Assembly (NCBI GenBank): GCA_900556485.1
Contig: USOX01000002.1
Location: 161,272-225,271, forward strand
DNA: 64,000 nt
Direction: 5' to 3'
Source: an uncultured Dysgonomonas sp.
GTDB lineage: Bacteria; Bacteroidota; Bacteroidia; Bacteroidales; Dysgonomonadaceae
The translations under genes and the position numbers were made by a program. Shown here in pieces: positions 38,238 through 47,176 of the stretch. The notes beneath the pieces were generated by a model. It was not told where the DNA came from, searched no databases, and was given only the letters and a program-made list of their open reading frames with translations. Positions within the stretch are counted from its first letter, which is position 1. Each line of letters begins with the position of its first letter.

Positions 38238-39209
38238 ATGAAGTTTTCATTTATCATTCCGATGTACAATGTGGAGAAATTTATCAATAAATGTCTTGAC
38301 AGTGTTCAGGGACAAGTACATGTTTCTGCATCACAATTTGAAGTAATAGTAGTAAACGACGGCTCACAAGACAACAGCCTCCTATTGGCGAAAAAATACG
38401 AAAAGCGTTTTATGAATTTTGTAATCATAGATCAATCCAATCAGGGGCTTAGCGCAGCGCGCAATACTGGGTTTGACATGGCAAAGGGAGAGTATGTATG
38501 GTTCATTGATTCAGATGACTGGATAGCTAGTGATTCTCTGTCAATTCTCTTCAAAAAGATAGATATGGAAAAACCAGATGTAATTCATTTTAGAGCAGTT
38601 AATTCTTTTGAGGATAAACTGATAGAACGAAAAAAGCCATTTGAAAGCATTGAAAATTCATATTCGGGTATTGAGATTCTTAAATGTGGATACTGGAGTA
38701 CTTGTGCTCCATTCTATGTATACAATCGTGCTTTTTTGCTTAAAAATGGGCTCCATTTTTTTTCTGGCATCTTTCACGAAGACAACGAGTTCACTCCCCG
38801 TCTCCTTTTTTTTGCAAATAAAGTTTGTTTGTTGAATGATGTACTATACTATGTTTACCAAAATCCAAATTCAATTACACGTTCTGTAAACTACAAGAAG
38901 TCATTTGACTTAATTATAGTAGCACAAAATCTCTGTGATTTTAGCAATAAATATATTTGCAATAAAGATGTCAAGCGATATTTTTATCGCTTTATATCTC
39001 TAAACATAAATAATGCTTTATATGGGACGAGAGGAATGGATAGCTGTACAAAAAGAAAATTCCAAATTGAATTGAAAAAACATAAAAAACTTTTTCAATG
39101 CTTACGAAATTCAGATGTAATGAAATATAAGATAGAAGGCTATTTATTCATGTTGACGTCTAACTACATTGGGGTTTACAATATGATGAGCTATATGAAA
39201 AGGGCTTAG
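38238..39209 (+). CDS. GT2-family glycosyltransferase
   Basis: 323 residues. The GT-A fold is evident: KFSFIIPMYNVEKFINKCLDS, then EVIVVNDGSQDNSL and YVWFIDSDDW (DxD). It is an inverting transferase of the exopolysaccharide type; sugar not predictable. The gene follows the polymerase gene by 6 nt. Confidence 0.92.
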   Translation: MKFSFIIPMYNVEKFINKCLDSVQGQVHVSASQFEVIVVNDGSQDNSLLLAKKYEKRFMNFVIIDQSNQGLSAARNTGFDMAKGEYVWFIDSDDWIASDSLSILFKKIDMEKPDVIHFRAVNSFEDKLIERKKPFESIENSYSGIEILKCGYWSTCAPFYVYNRAFLLKNGLHFFSGIFHEDNEFTPRLLFFANKVCLLNDVLYYVYQNPNSITRSVNYKKSFDLIIVAQNLCDFSNKYICNKDVKRYFYRFISLNINNALYGTRGMDSCTKRKFQIELKKHKKLFQCLRNSDVMKYKIEGYLFMLTSNYIGVYNMMSYMKRA

Positions 39210-39242
39210 TAAAAGTAATTACAATAAATAGAATACAATTTT

Positions 39243-40349
39243 ATGAACAATCTTTGTTGTATATTCAATTTTGCTGCTCATTACCGTTCCTCCATTTATC
39301 ATTTGATAGATGATGAACTGAAAGCGGACTTTTATATAGGTGACTCTGTAGGACAATTGAAAGCAATGAATTATCATTCATTGAAGGGTTATAAAAGAAG
39401 CTTGAAGAATGTGCATTTATTTTATTTATTCAATTGGCAGAAAGGTGCTATTACCACAGTATTCAAACATTATCAGCACTACCTTATCACAGGTGATTTT
39501 TTTTGTTTATCTACATGGATTGTATTGTTGCTTTGTAAAGTAATGCAAAAACACACCTATCTATGGACGCATGGATGGTATGGTCGAGAAGGAAGAATAA
39601 AAAAATGGGTAAAAAGAGTGTTCTTCAATCTTTCATCCGAAGTTTTACTTTATGGTGAATATGCTCGCGGGTTGATGATAAAAGAAGGTTTTAATTCTCA
39701 AAAATTACATTGTATTGCCAATTCATTGGATTATGATACACAGTTAAAGATAAGAAATGACTTAAAAAAAACTAATATCTATAAAGAGCATTTCAAAAAT
39801 AATCATCCCAATTTAATCTTTGTCGGACGAATTACACAAATAAAGAGGATAGATATGCTGATTGAAGCAATCGTATGTTTACAAAAACAAGGAATACCTG
39901 TAAATCTCACTTTGGTTGGTGATCCAATGCCAGAATTTGATATAAAATCTTTTTTGAAGAACAGGAAACTTGAAAACCATGTATGGTTATGTGGGGCATG
40001 TTATGACGAGCATCGTTTAGGGGAATATTTTTATAATGCTGATGCATGTGTATCACCAGGGAATGTGGGTTTAACATCAATTCATGCTTTTTCGTATGGA
40101 TGTCCGGTGATTACACATAACAATTTTTCCATGCAGATGCCTGAATTTGAAATAATAAAAAATGGAGTGAATGGTGCATTTTATGAGTATGACAATTTGG
40201 ATTCGCTCACAGATACGATTCACAGATGGATTGAATATGCTCATGACAAAAAAAATAATATTCATAAAAATTGTTACAACATTATTGATAGTAAATTTAA
40301 TCCTCACTATCAAATAGCTCTTCTTAAAAAAATAATTAATAAGTCATGA
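39243..40349 (+). CDS. GT4-like glycosyltransferase
   Basis: 368 residues. The C-terminal half has NLIFVGRITQIKRIDMLIEA and LVGDPMPE, then HRLGEYFYNADACVSPGNVGL, the nucleotide-sugar domain of GT4/GT-B enzymes; the N-terminal half is divergent. It overlaps the next gene by 4 nt (ATGA), implying translational coupling. Confidence 0.8.
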   Translation: MNNLCCIFNFAAHYRSSIYHLIDDELKADFYIGDSVGQLKAMNYHSLKGYKRSLKNVHLFYLFNWQKGAITTVFKHYQHYLITGDFFCLSTWIVLLLCKVMQKHTYLWTHGWYGREGRIKKWVKRVFFNLSSEVLLYGEYARGLMIKEGFNSQKLHCIANSLDYDTQLKIRNDLKKTNIYKEHFKNNHPNLIFVGRITQIKRIDMLIEAIVCLQKQGIPVNLTLVGDPMPEFDIKSFLKNRKLENHVWLCGACYDEHRLGEYFYNADACVSPGNVGLTSIHAFSYGCPVITHNNFSMQMPEFEIIKNGVNGAFYEYDNLDSLTDTIHRWIEYAHDKKNNIHKNCYNIIDSKFNPHYQIALLKKIINKS

Positions 40350-41509
40350 AGGTACTACAAACCATTCCCAATTTCGGTGCAAAATCAGGAGGAACATCTA
40401 CATGTACATATGATTTATTAAATGCTTTACATAAACAAGAATGCAACATAAATTTGCTTACTTTGATGGGAAGCGACCCCTCAGATCGTTTGATGGGAAA
40501 TAATGAAGAATGGATTATAACTTTACCAAATGACAGTAAAATCCCTCCCTATAGTTATTCAAAAGGAATAAAGAACTTTTTGGAAACAAGTGAATATGAT
40601 CTTTACCACACCAATGGAATATGGATGCATTGTAATCATACTACCTGCTCAATAGCTCGCAAAAAAAGAAAGCCTTATATTATTACGACTCATGGTATGT
40701 TGTATCCACAGGCACTTGCAAGATCTGCTTGGAAAAAAAAACTAATGGCAAAGCTTTTCTTTGATAAAGATATAATGAAAGCTATCTGTATTCATGCCAC
40801 TTGTCAACAAGAAATGGAATATGTACGACAGTTTGGCTATAAAGGACCTATCGCTGTTATTCCAAATCCAGTGAATATACCAAATTACATAGAAACATTG
40901 AACATCGCAAAAGAACAAACTGTTCTTATATCTCATCTTCCGAAAAAAATCGGTTTTCTAGGAAGATTACACCCAAGAAAGAAAGTTGAAAATCTTCTTT
41001 ATGGAGCAGCAATGCTACCTCAACAAGATTTTGAAATTATAATAATGGGAAAAGGCGATGATATGTATGAGCAATTTTTAAAATCCGAAACAAAAAAGCT
41101 GGGACTGACAAACGTAAATTTTACAGGATTTGTTAATGGAATAAAGAAATACGAGATGTTATCAAAACTCTCAGCTTTATTTGTCCCTAGTGATTTTGAG
41201 AATTTTGGTATGATTATTACTGAAGCTTTGATTTGTAAGACCCCAGTTGTAGCTAGCCTTGGTACGCCATGGAAAGAACTTAATACCTATCAATGTGGGT
41301 GGTGGATCGACTGTACTCCTCAAAATATTGCCCAAACTATTTCGCAAATTATAGAGATGCCTAAACACAATTTGCTTGCTATGGGTGATAATGGGTATAA
41401 ATTAATCATGGAAAAATATACTGCTGATAAAGTCGCCGAGCAGATGAAAAAACTTTATGAATGGATCTTAAATCAAGCACCTAAACCTAACTTTGTTTAT
41501 GAGGACTAA
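40346..41509 (+). CDS. GT4-family glycosyltransferase
   Basis: 387 residues with the GT4 layout: MKVLQTIPNFGAKSGGTSTC at the N-terminus, a THGMLYPQAL loop, and C-terminal IGFLGRLHPRKKVENLLYGA with SDFENFGMIITEALICKTPVV. It overlaps the preceding gene by 4 nt and the following acyltransferase by 11 nt, so it is part of a tight translational unit. Confidence 0.92.
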   Translation: MKVLQTIPNFGAKSGGTSTCTYDLLNALHKQECNINLLTLMGSDPSDRLMGNNEEWIITLPNDSKIPPYSYSKGIKNFLETSEYDLYHTNGIWMHCNHTTCSIARKKRKPYIITTHGMLYPQALARSAWKKKLMAKLFFDKDIMKAICIHATCQQEMEYVRQFGYKGPIAVIPNPVNIPNYIETLNIAKEQTVLISHLPKKIGFLGRLHPRKKVENLLYGAAMLPQQDFEIIIMGKGDDMYEQFLKSETKKLGLTNVNFTGFVNGIKKYEMLSKLSALFVPSDFENFGMIITEALICKTPVVASLGTPWKELNTYQCGWWIDCTPQNIAQTISQIIEMPKHNLLAMGDNGYKLIMEKYTADKVAEQMKKLYEWILNQAPKPNFVYED

Positions 41510-42044
41510 TCTCTCAAAATATAATAATTCATGGTATCATCCCGGAAACACGTTAAAATGTTTCCTTTGGTACTTTGTCAATATTATCGTCTTGAAGAGT
41601 TCAATAAATCCCTCTTCGCGTATTAGAGTAATTACTACACGTTTCTTTGGGGCTAAAATAGGCAAAGGAGTAACAATAAAACCTGGAGTAAACATCAAAT
41701 ATCCCTGGCTTTTAGAAATAGGTGATAACTCTTGGATTGGTGAAAATGTATGGATCGACAATTTAGCCACAGTCAAGATAGGCAGCAATGTTTGTATCAG
41801 CCAAGGGGCAATGTTACTTTGTGGAAATCATAATTATAGAAAGGAGACATTCGATCTAATCATTGGGGATATAATACTGGAGGATGGAAGTTGGGTCTGT
41901 GCTAAGTCCATTGTCTGTCCCGGCGTAACTTTACATTCTCATTCAATTTTAGGTGTAAACTCTGTAGCTAGCCATAATTTGGAAACTTATTCTATCTATC
42001 AAGGTATCCCTGCAATAAAAGTTAGAGAACGAATTATATCTTAA
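41499..42044 (+). CDS. Left-handed beta-helix acyltransferase (WcaF-like)
   Basis: 181 residues from ATG 41499 (a TTG lies two codons upstream). Hexapeptide repeats are visible (IGKGVTIKPGVNIKY, IGDNSWIGENVWIDN, IGSNVCISQGAML), with a CGNHNYR histidine near the active site, as in WcaF-type O-acetyltransferases. It probably acetylates a capsular sugar, with acetyl-CoA as donor. Confidence 0.88.
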   Translation: MRTNLSKYNNSWYHPGNTLKCFLWYFVNIIVLKSSINPSSRIRVITTRFFGAKIGKGVTIKPGVNIKYPWLLEIGDNSWIGENVWIDNLATVKIGSNVCISQGAMLLCGNHNYRKETFDLIIGDIILEDGSWVCAKSIVCPGVTLHSHSILGVNSVASHNLETYSIYQGIPAIKVRERIIS

Positions 42045-42060
42045 TTTCATTTGTAGTGTC

Positions 42061-42834
42061 ATGAAAATCTCCATTATTACCACTACCTTCAATAGTGCAA
42101 CAACATTACGTAACACAATAGAGAGTGTACTTTGTCAAAGCTATCCAAATATTGAATACATTATAATAGATGGAGCATCGACAGATGATACGATGAGCAT
42201 CATCAAAGAATACGAGCCTCTATTTGCAGGAAGAATGCGTTGGATTAGTGAACCGGATAAAGGGATGTATGATGCTATGAACAAAGGAATAGCTATGGCT
42301 ACTGGTGAAGTGGTTGGAATATTGAACTCGGACGATTTTTACACATCAGACAATGTTATTGAAACTCTTATCCGTGAGCTTGAAATATCTGAAGTGGATG
42401 CTGTATATGGAGATATTCACTATGTAAAAGATGGTGATTTGAGTAAATGCGTACGTCATTATTCATCAGCAAATTTTCGTAGATGGAAAATGCGGATGGG
42501 TTGGATGCCTGCTCATCCATCATTCTATTGCCGAAGATCTGTTTATGAAAAATATGGGACATTCGATTGTTCATTTAAGATTGGTGCAGATTTCGAGAAT
42601 CTATTACGATTGATTTTTGTGAATAGAATCCAAACAAAGTATGTCCCTATAAATTGTGTAACAATGCGTATAGGTGGAGTATCTACTTCTGGTCTCTCTA
42701 GCCACAAACAGATATTCAGAGATCACATGCAAGCATACAAAAAGAATGCTGTGTATTCTAATTGGTTATTGGAAAGTATACGCTATATAGAAAAAGTATG
42801 GGATATATTATTACAAAAAATTAGGAATCAATAA
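42061..42834 (+). CDS. GT2-family glycosyltransferase (WcaA-like)
   Basis: 257 residues. The GT-A start is MKISIITTTFNSATTLRNTI, followed by EYIIIDGASTDDTMSI and VVGILNSDDFY (DxD-like), with MPAHPSFYCRRSVYE and the catalytic region around GADFENLLRL. It is the last gene of the capsule operon and ends 5 nt from the end of the convergent lipase-like gene, without a recognisable terminator. Confidence 0.9.
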   Translation: MKISIITTTFNSATTLRNTIESVLCQSYPNIEYIIIDGASTDDTMSIIKEYEPLFAGRMRWISEPDKGMYDAMNKGIAMATGEVVGILNSDDFYTSDNVIETLIRELEISEVDAVYGDIHYVKDGDLSKCVRHYSSANFRRWKMRMGWMPAHPSFYCRRSVYEKYGTFDCSFKIGADFENLLRLIFVNRIQTKYVPINCVTMRIGGVSTSGLSSHKQIFRDHMQAYKKNAVYSNWLLESIRYIEKVWDILLQKIRNQ

Positions 42835-42839
42835 TTGAG

Positions 42840-44276
42840 CTAAAAACCCTTGGCTTTTAAATCTGCAACCATCTTAATATACACTTCTATAACATCAAAA
42901 TTCCTATAATTACCTCTTGTCAGGTCAATCATATCACCATGGGAGATTCCACGAAATCTTTTATTTGTAAATGTTTCTCTAAATTCGCCCCATTTTGCAG
43001 AATCTAATGTTACCAAGCCATCATTCTGTTTGTCTGAAAAACACATTATGAGATAAGGAATGGACAAGAGAGAGTGACTGAAACAGTTCTTCATAAGAGA
43101 CATATAGCTTTGGTAATAAACACTTTCTGCGTCCAGAGTATTTTTATTAAATTCTTCAGCATATTCTTGGGTGAACTGGTGCATTGCAGTATAAAAATCC
43201 GGATTTTTGTCCCCTATTTTTAAGAAATATTTATCAAATATATTGGCTACTTTTCTGTACAGCTTATCCGATATATATTTATCCCCAAAGTCAGCTAAAG
43301 TGCTCCCCCTATGAGGCGTCGAAATAGTTGTAAGTGAGGCCACATAATCAGACATGCCTAATGTAGTAATAGTATAGCGAGCATCTAGCCCACCCTTGGA
43401 ATGAGCTATAATGTTTACCTTATCGCAGCCTGTTTCTTCTATAATTTCCATTATCTTATCCTTCACCATTGCAGCATTATCCTTTATTGTGCCTAATGCT
43501 TCCTGATGCCCATAATAAACCCTAGCTCCATTCCTTACCAGATATTTAGGTATACGTCCCCAATAGTTGATATATTTAAAATCACGAAAGCCTACTCCAT
43601 GAAGCATTAATAATGGGTATTTGGTTTCACAGACAAGTGAATCTTTCCTCATATTTTCATTATATGCTTTATTGCAGGCATGATCGTATTCTATAGCTGC
43701 CATCTTGCACATATAAAGAATCACAAAAATATTGATTACCGGTATCCAAATAAGAATGGATACAATAATGCGCCGTAATACCCTAAGCCTTGTTGAAAAT
43801 ATAAAAATACGAAACCATCCATTCAAGAAGGTTAACAGGATAGCGATAAATGCTAATATATTATTGTTTCGGAATTGCTCAGTTGTTATTGGAATAAGGT
43901 CATTAAGAATCGTATAATTAAATAATACAATCAACTGTATAAATAAAAGAATCAAAGCTAATAACAACAAACGCCGTCCCCTATATACAATTTTCACCAT
44001 CCGTGAAATATCAGTATCTACTGCACATGGAATTAATTGTATTCGCAGCCATATATAGAGAAACAGTATTATGGAGAATATTTGACCTGTTAAATCCAAG
44101 GAAAAATCATTCTTTTGGGCAAATAGGTCAAAAGCAGATAAAAATAAAAAGCTATTATTTACCACTAACATCAGTATGATTGCCAATACCCAGTTATATA
44201 ATAGCCCTTTCTTGATATCTATTATGATAAATATGGATATAATAAAAAAATAAATAATATGTAGAAATAAATCCAT
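42840..44276 (-). CDS. Polytopic membrane protein with C-terminal lipase-like alpha/beta-hydrolase domain
   Basis: 478 residues. Five or six transmembrane helices occupy about residues 1-195. A lipase domain follows: YPLLMLHGVGF (oxyanion-hole region), nucleophile elbow AHSKGG with Ser293 (canonical GHSxGG, first Gly replaced by Ala), STPHRGS, a late Asp in NDGLVTLDSAKWGEF and a His in ISHGDMIDLT. The domain resembles Pseudomonas-type triacylglycerol lipases; whether it hydrolyses lipids is not known. Its 3' end is duplicated at 27208, on the other side of the capsule locus. Confidence 0.75.
   Translation of the reverse strand: MDLFLHIIYFFIISIFIIIDIKKGLLYNWVLAIILMLVVNNSFLFLSAFDLFAQKNDFSLDLTGQIFSIILFLYIWLRIQLIPCAVDTDISRMVKIVYRGRRLLLLALILLFIQLIVLFNYTILNDLIPITTEQFRNNNILAFIAILLTFLNGWFRIFIFSTRLRVLRRIIVSILIWIPVINIFVILYMCKMAAIEYDHACNKAYNENMRKDSLVCETKYPLLMLHGVGFRDFKYINYWGRIPKYLVRNGARVYYGHQEALGTIKDNAAMVKDKIMEIIEETGCDKVNIIAHSKGGLDARYTITTLGMSDYVASLTTISTPHRGSTLADFGDKYISDKLYRKVANIFDKYFLKIGDKNPDFYTAMHQFTQEYAEEFNKNTLDAESVYYQSYMSLMKNCFSHSLLSIPYLIMCFSDKQNDGLVTLDSAKWGEFRETFTNKRFRGISHGDMIDLTRGNYRNFDVIEVYIKMVADLKAKGF
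42855..42879. repeat. 25-bp direct repeat at the right border of the capsule locus
   Basis: Identical to 27223-27247 in all 25 positions, in the same orientation. It lies inside the last codons of the lipase-like gene. The two copies enclose the complete capsule locus (about 15.6 kb). Confidence 0.9.
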
Positions 44277-44347
44277 GCTATAGTTTCATCATGTATTAGT
44301 GAAGCAAAATAATATAAATACATCCACTCTCCCAAAAGAATAGGAAT

Positions 44348-44374
44348 AAAAAAACCCTTATCAATAAATAAGGG
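44348..44374 (-). terminator. Terminator of typA
   Basis: CCCTTAT (44355-44361) pairs with ATAAGGG (44368-44374), loop of six; the minus strand continues into seven T. It lies 14 nt after the typA stop codon. Confidence 0.88.
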
Positions 44375-44388
44375 CTTCCATTAGTATT

Positions 44389-46194
44389 TTAAATATTATT
44401 CTTTGCCATTCGTTTTCTGTCGTTGTCGTCCAGGTATATCTTTCTCAGACGGATAGAATGAGGTGTTACCTCCACATATTCGTCTTCCTTAATATATTCC
44501 AGAGCATCTTCCAAACTGAAAATAATAGGAGGGGCAAGTCTGACTTTATCGTCTGTACCTGATGCCCGCACATTTGTTAACTTCTTCGATTTTGTAAGAT
44601 TCACAACCAAATCACCATCTTTATTATGTTCTCCAACAATTTGTCCCATATAAATATCGGTTTGAGGCTCAACAAAGAAGCGTCCCCGGTCTTGCAATTT
44701 ATCTAATGCATAAGCAAATGCATTACCCGATTCACTAGCTATAATAGAGCCATTGGCACGTTTCTCTATATCTCCTTTCCAAGGTTGGAATTCTAAGAAG
44801 CGATGAGCAATAACAGCCTCTCCTGCAGACAAAGTAAGGGCAGCATTATTTAACCCGATAATTCCACGGGAAGGTATTGTAAATTCGAGATATACCCTAT
44901 CTCTTTTACTACCCATCATTGTTAACTCTCCACGACGGCGAGTTACCAAATCTATAATCTTGCTCGAATATTCTTCCGGTAAATTTATAGTTAATTGTTC
45001 TACAGGTTCGTGTTTTACACCATCTATTTCTTTTATAATAACCTTTGGTTGCCCTACCTGTAGCTCGTAACCTTCACGACGCATTGTTTCTATCAGAACA
45101 GATAAATGTAGAATACCACGTCCGTAAACAATCCAGGCATCTGCACTATCTGTTGGCTCAACACGCAAAGCCAGATTCCGGTCTAATTCGCGAATCAATC
45201 GATCGTGAATATGTCGCGATGTTACAAACTTACCATCTTTCCCAAAGAAAGGTGAATCGTTAATGGTAAATAACATTGACATTGTTGGTTCATCAATATC
45301 GATAGTTGGTAATGGTTCCGGATTTTCGATATCAGCAATAGAATCACCAATTTCAAATCCTTCGATACCAACAAGAGCACATATATCTCCACATTGTACC
45401 GACGAAACCTTTGTACGACCTAAACCTTCGAATGTATTTAATTCCTTTATTTTAGTTTTTACGATACTACCATCGCGTTTACATAACGAAACATCCATAT
45501 TCTCACGCAGCTCGCCACGATGAATACGGCCAACTGCTATACGTCCAACATACTTCGAGTAATCGAGAGATGTGATGAGCATTTGAGGAGTTCCTTCTAA
45601 TACTACGGGTGCAGGGATATTTTCTACAATTGTATCTAGTAAAGGTGTAATATCTTCTGTTGGCTTATGCCAGTCTGCGGACATCCATCCTTGTTTTGCC
45701 GAACCATAGATTGTTGGGAAATCCAATTGTTCTTCGCTTGCATCTAGACTGAACATCAAGTCAAATACCATCTCGTGAACCTCATCGGGGCGACAATTTG
45801 GCTTATCCACTTTATTTATTACAACAATAGGCTTCAGTCCTATCTGAATTGCTTTCTGCAATACAAAACGGGTCTGAGGCATTGGTCCTTCGAAAGCATC
45901 AACCAATAACAGACAGCCATCTGCCATATTCAATACCCGCTCTACCTCTCCTCCAAAGTCGGCGTGACCGGGAGTATCTATTATATTTATTTTTGTTCCT
46001 TTATAGTTGATCGAAACATTCTTAGATAGAATAGTAATACCTCGTTCACGTTCGAGATCATTATTGTCGAGAATAAGCTCTCCTGTTGATTGATTTTCCC
46101 TAAAAAGTTGACCAGCAAGTAACATCTTATCAACAAGGGTCGTTTTACCGTGATCAACGTGTGCGATAATCGCAATATTTCTAATATTTTGCAT
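44389..46194 (-). CDS. typA: Ribosome-associated GTPase TypA/BipA
   Basis: 601 residues from ATG 46194; the longer frame begins with a TTG. The GTPase domain has AHVDHGKTTLVDKML (G1), RERGITILSKN (G2), DTPGHADFGGEV (G3) and NKVDKPNCRPDEV (G4). Domains II-V follow, and the C-terminus with ESGNAFAYALDKLQDRGRFFVEPQ is specific to BipA. It is a translational GTPase that binds the ribosome and helps assembly or stress response. It is monocistronic with a terminator on each side. Confidence 0.97.
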   Translation of the reverse strand: MQNIRNIAIIAHVDHGKTTLVDKMLLAGQLFRENQSTGELILDNNDLERERGITILSKNVSINYKGTKINIIDTPGHADFGGEVERVLNMADGCLLLVDAFEGPMPQTRFVLQKAIQIGLKPIVVINKVDKPNCRPDEVHEMVFDLMFSLDASEEQLDFPTIYGSAKQGWMSADWHKPTEDITPLLDTIVENIPAPVVLEGTPQMLITSLDYSKYVGRIAVGRIHRGELRENMDVSLCKRDGSIVKTKIKELNTFEGLGRTKVSSVQCGDICALVGIEGFEIGDSIADIENPEPLPTIDIDEPTMSMLFTINDSPFFGKDGKFVTSRHIHDRLIRELDRNLALRVEPTDSADAWIVYGRGILHLSVLIETMRREGYELQVGQPKVIIKEIDGVKHEPVEQLTINLPEEYSSKIIDLVTRRRGELTMMGSKRDRVYLEFTIPSRGIIGLNNAALTLSAGEAVIAHRFLEFQPWKGDIEKRANGSIIASESGNAFAYALDKLQDRGRFFVEPQTDIYMGQIVGEHNKDGDLVVNLTKSKKLTNVRASGTDDKVRLAPPIIFSLEDALEYIKEDEYVEVTPHSIRLRKIYLDDNDRKRMAKNNI

Positions 46195-46235
46195 ATTTAT
46201 TATTTGAGGCTGCAAAGATACGCTTTTTAAAATAA

Positions 46236-46266
46236 AAAATCCACTTAGATTTTCTAAATGGATTTT
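46236..46266 (-). terminator. Terminator of the lpxD-lpxC/fabZ-lpxA operon
   Basis: AAAATCCA-C-TTAGA (46236-46249) pairs with TCTAA-A-TGGATTTT (46253-46266), one mismatch, loop TTT. It lies 22 nt after the lpxA stop codon and 42 nt before the typA ATG. Confidence 0.8.
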
Positions 46267-46287
46267 AATTTATATTTTATTGATATA

Positions 46288-47073
46288 TCATCCCATATAT
46301 CCCCGAACAATACCGCGAGGAGAGGATTTAATAAAATCTACAATGAAACGCATTTCAGTAGTTTCTTCAAACTCTTTTTCTATTTTATTTACTGCATCAG
46401 AAAAATTGTATCCTGCCTGATAAATAGTACGATAGATTTCTTGTATTTCATTTATTTTTTCATTCGAAAAACCATTTCGACGCAGACCTACTAAATTTAC
46501 GCCTGAATAACAAACTGGCTCACGTCCGGCGATAATATATGGAGGAATATCTTTACCTAAACGGGTACCTCCCTGAATCATTACATGAGCTCCCAAACGG
46601 GTAAACTGGTGTACAAGTGTTCCTCCACTTAGTATGGCATGATGGTCGACTTCAACCTCTCCGGCCAACTGAGTTGCATTACCAATAATTACATAATCGC
46701 TAAGCACACAATCGTGGGCTATATGACTATAAGCCATTAATAAACAATTGCTGCCTACGGTTGTATGTCCTTTCGAAGCTGTGCCTCTGTTTATTGTAAC
46801 ACATTCTCTAACTGTTGTATTATCTCCTACTATAGCTAATGTATCCTCTCCCTTAAATTTAAGGTCCTGAGGTATGCCTCCGATAACTGCTCCCGGAAAT
46901 ATCCGGCATTGTTTACCGACACGCGAACCAGAACGCAAATTTGCTCCGGACATCACATGTGTGCCATCTCCTATTTCTACATTGCTGTCAATAAATGCAA
47001 ATGGCTCTATAGTAACATCTGCCCCAATTTTTGCTTCGGGGTGAACATAAGCCTGATTAGATATCTTTGACAT
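46288..47073 (-). CDS. lpxA: UDP-N-acetylglucosamine acyltransferase
   Basis: 261 residues from ATG 47073 (MSKISNQAYVHPEAKIG); a longer frame from 47154 adds 27 residues unlike the family. Hexapeptide beta-helix repeats span the N-terminal two-thirds; the catalytic His lies in AYSHIAHDC. It catalyses the first step of lipid A synthesis (3-O-acylation of UDP-GlcNAc). It follows lpxC/fabZ by about 100 nt and is the last gene of the lipid A unit. Confidence 0.96.
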   Translation of the reverse strand: MSKISNQAYVHPEAKIGADVTIEPFAFIDSNVEIGDGTHVMSGANLRSGSRVGKQCRIFPGAVIGGIPQDLKFKGEDTLAIVGDNTTVRECVTINRGTASKGHTTVGSNCLLMAYSHIAHDCVLSDYVIIGNATQLAGEVEVDHHAILSGGTLVHQFTRLGAHVMIQGGTRLGKDIPPYIIAGREPVCYSGVNLVGLRRNGFSNEKINEIQEIYRTIYQAGYNFSDAVNKIEKEFEETTEMRFIVDFIKSSPRGIVRGYMG

Positions 47074-47176
47074 AATACTAAATTTATTTAAGGTCTCAGA
47101 CCTATTTATTACTTTTATTAAGTACAACTGCAATAATTCATTGCAATTATCCACTGTTAGATTAAAGCTCTTTCGA

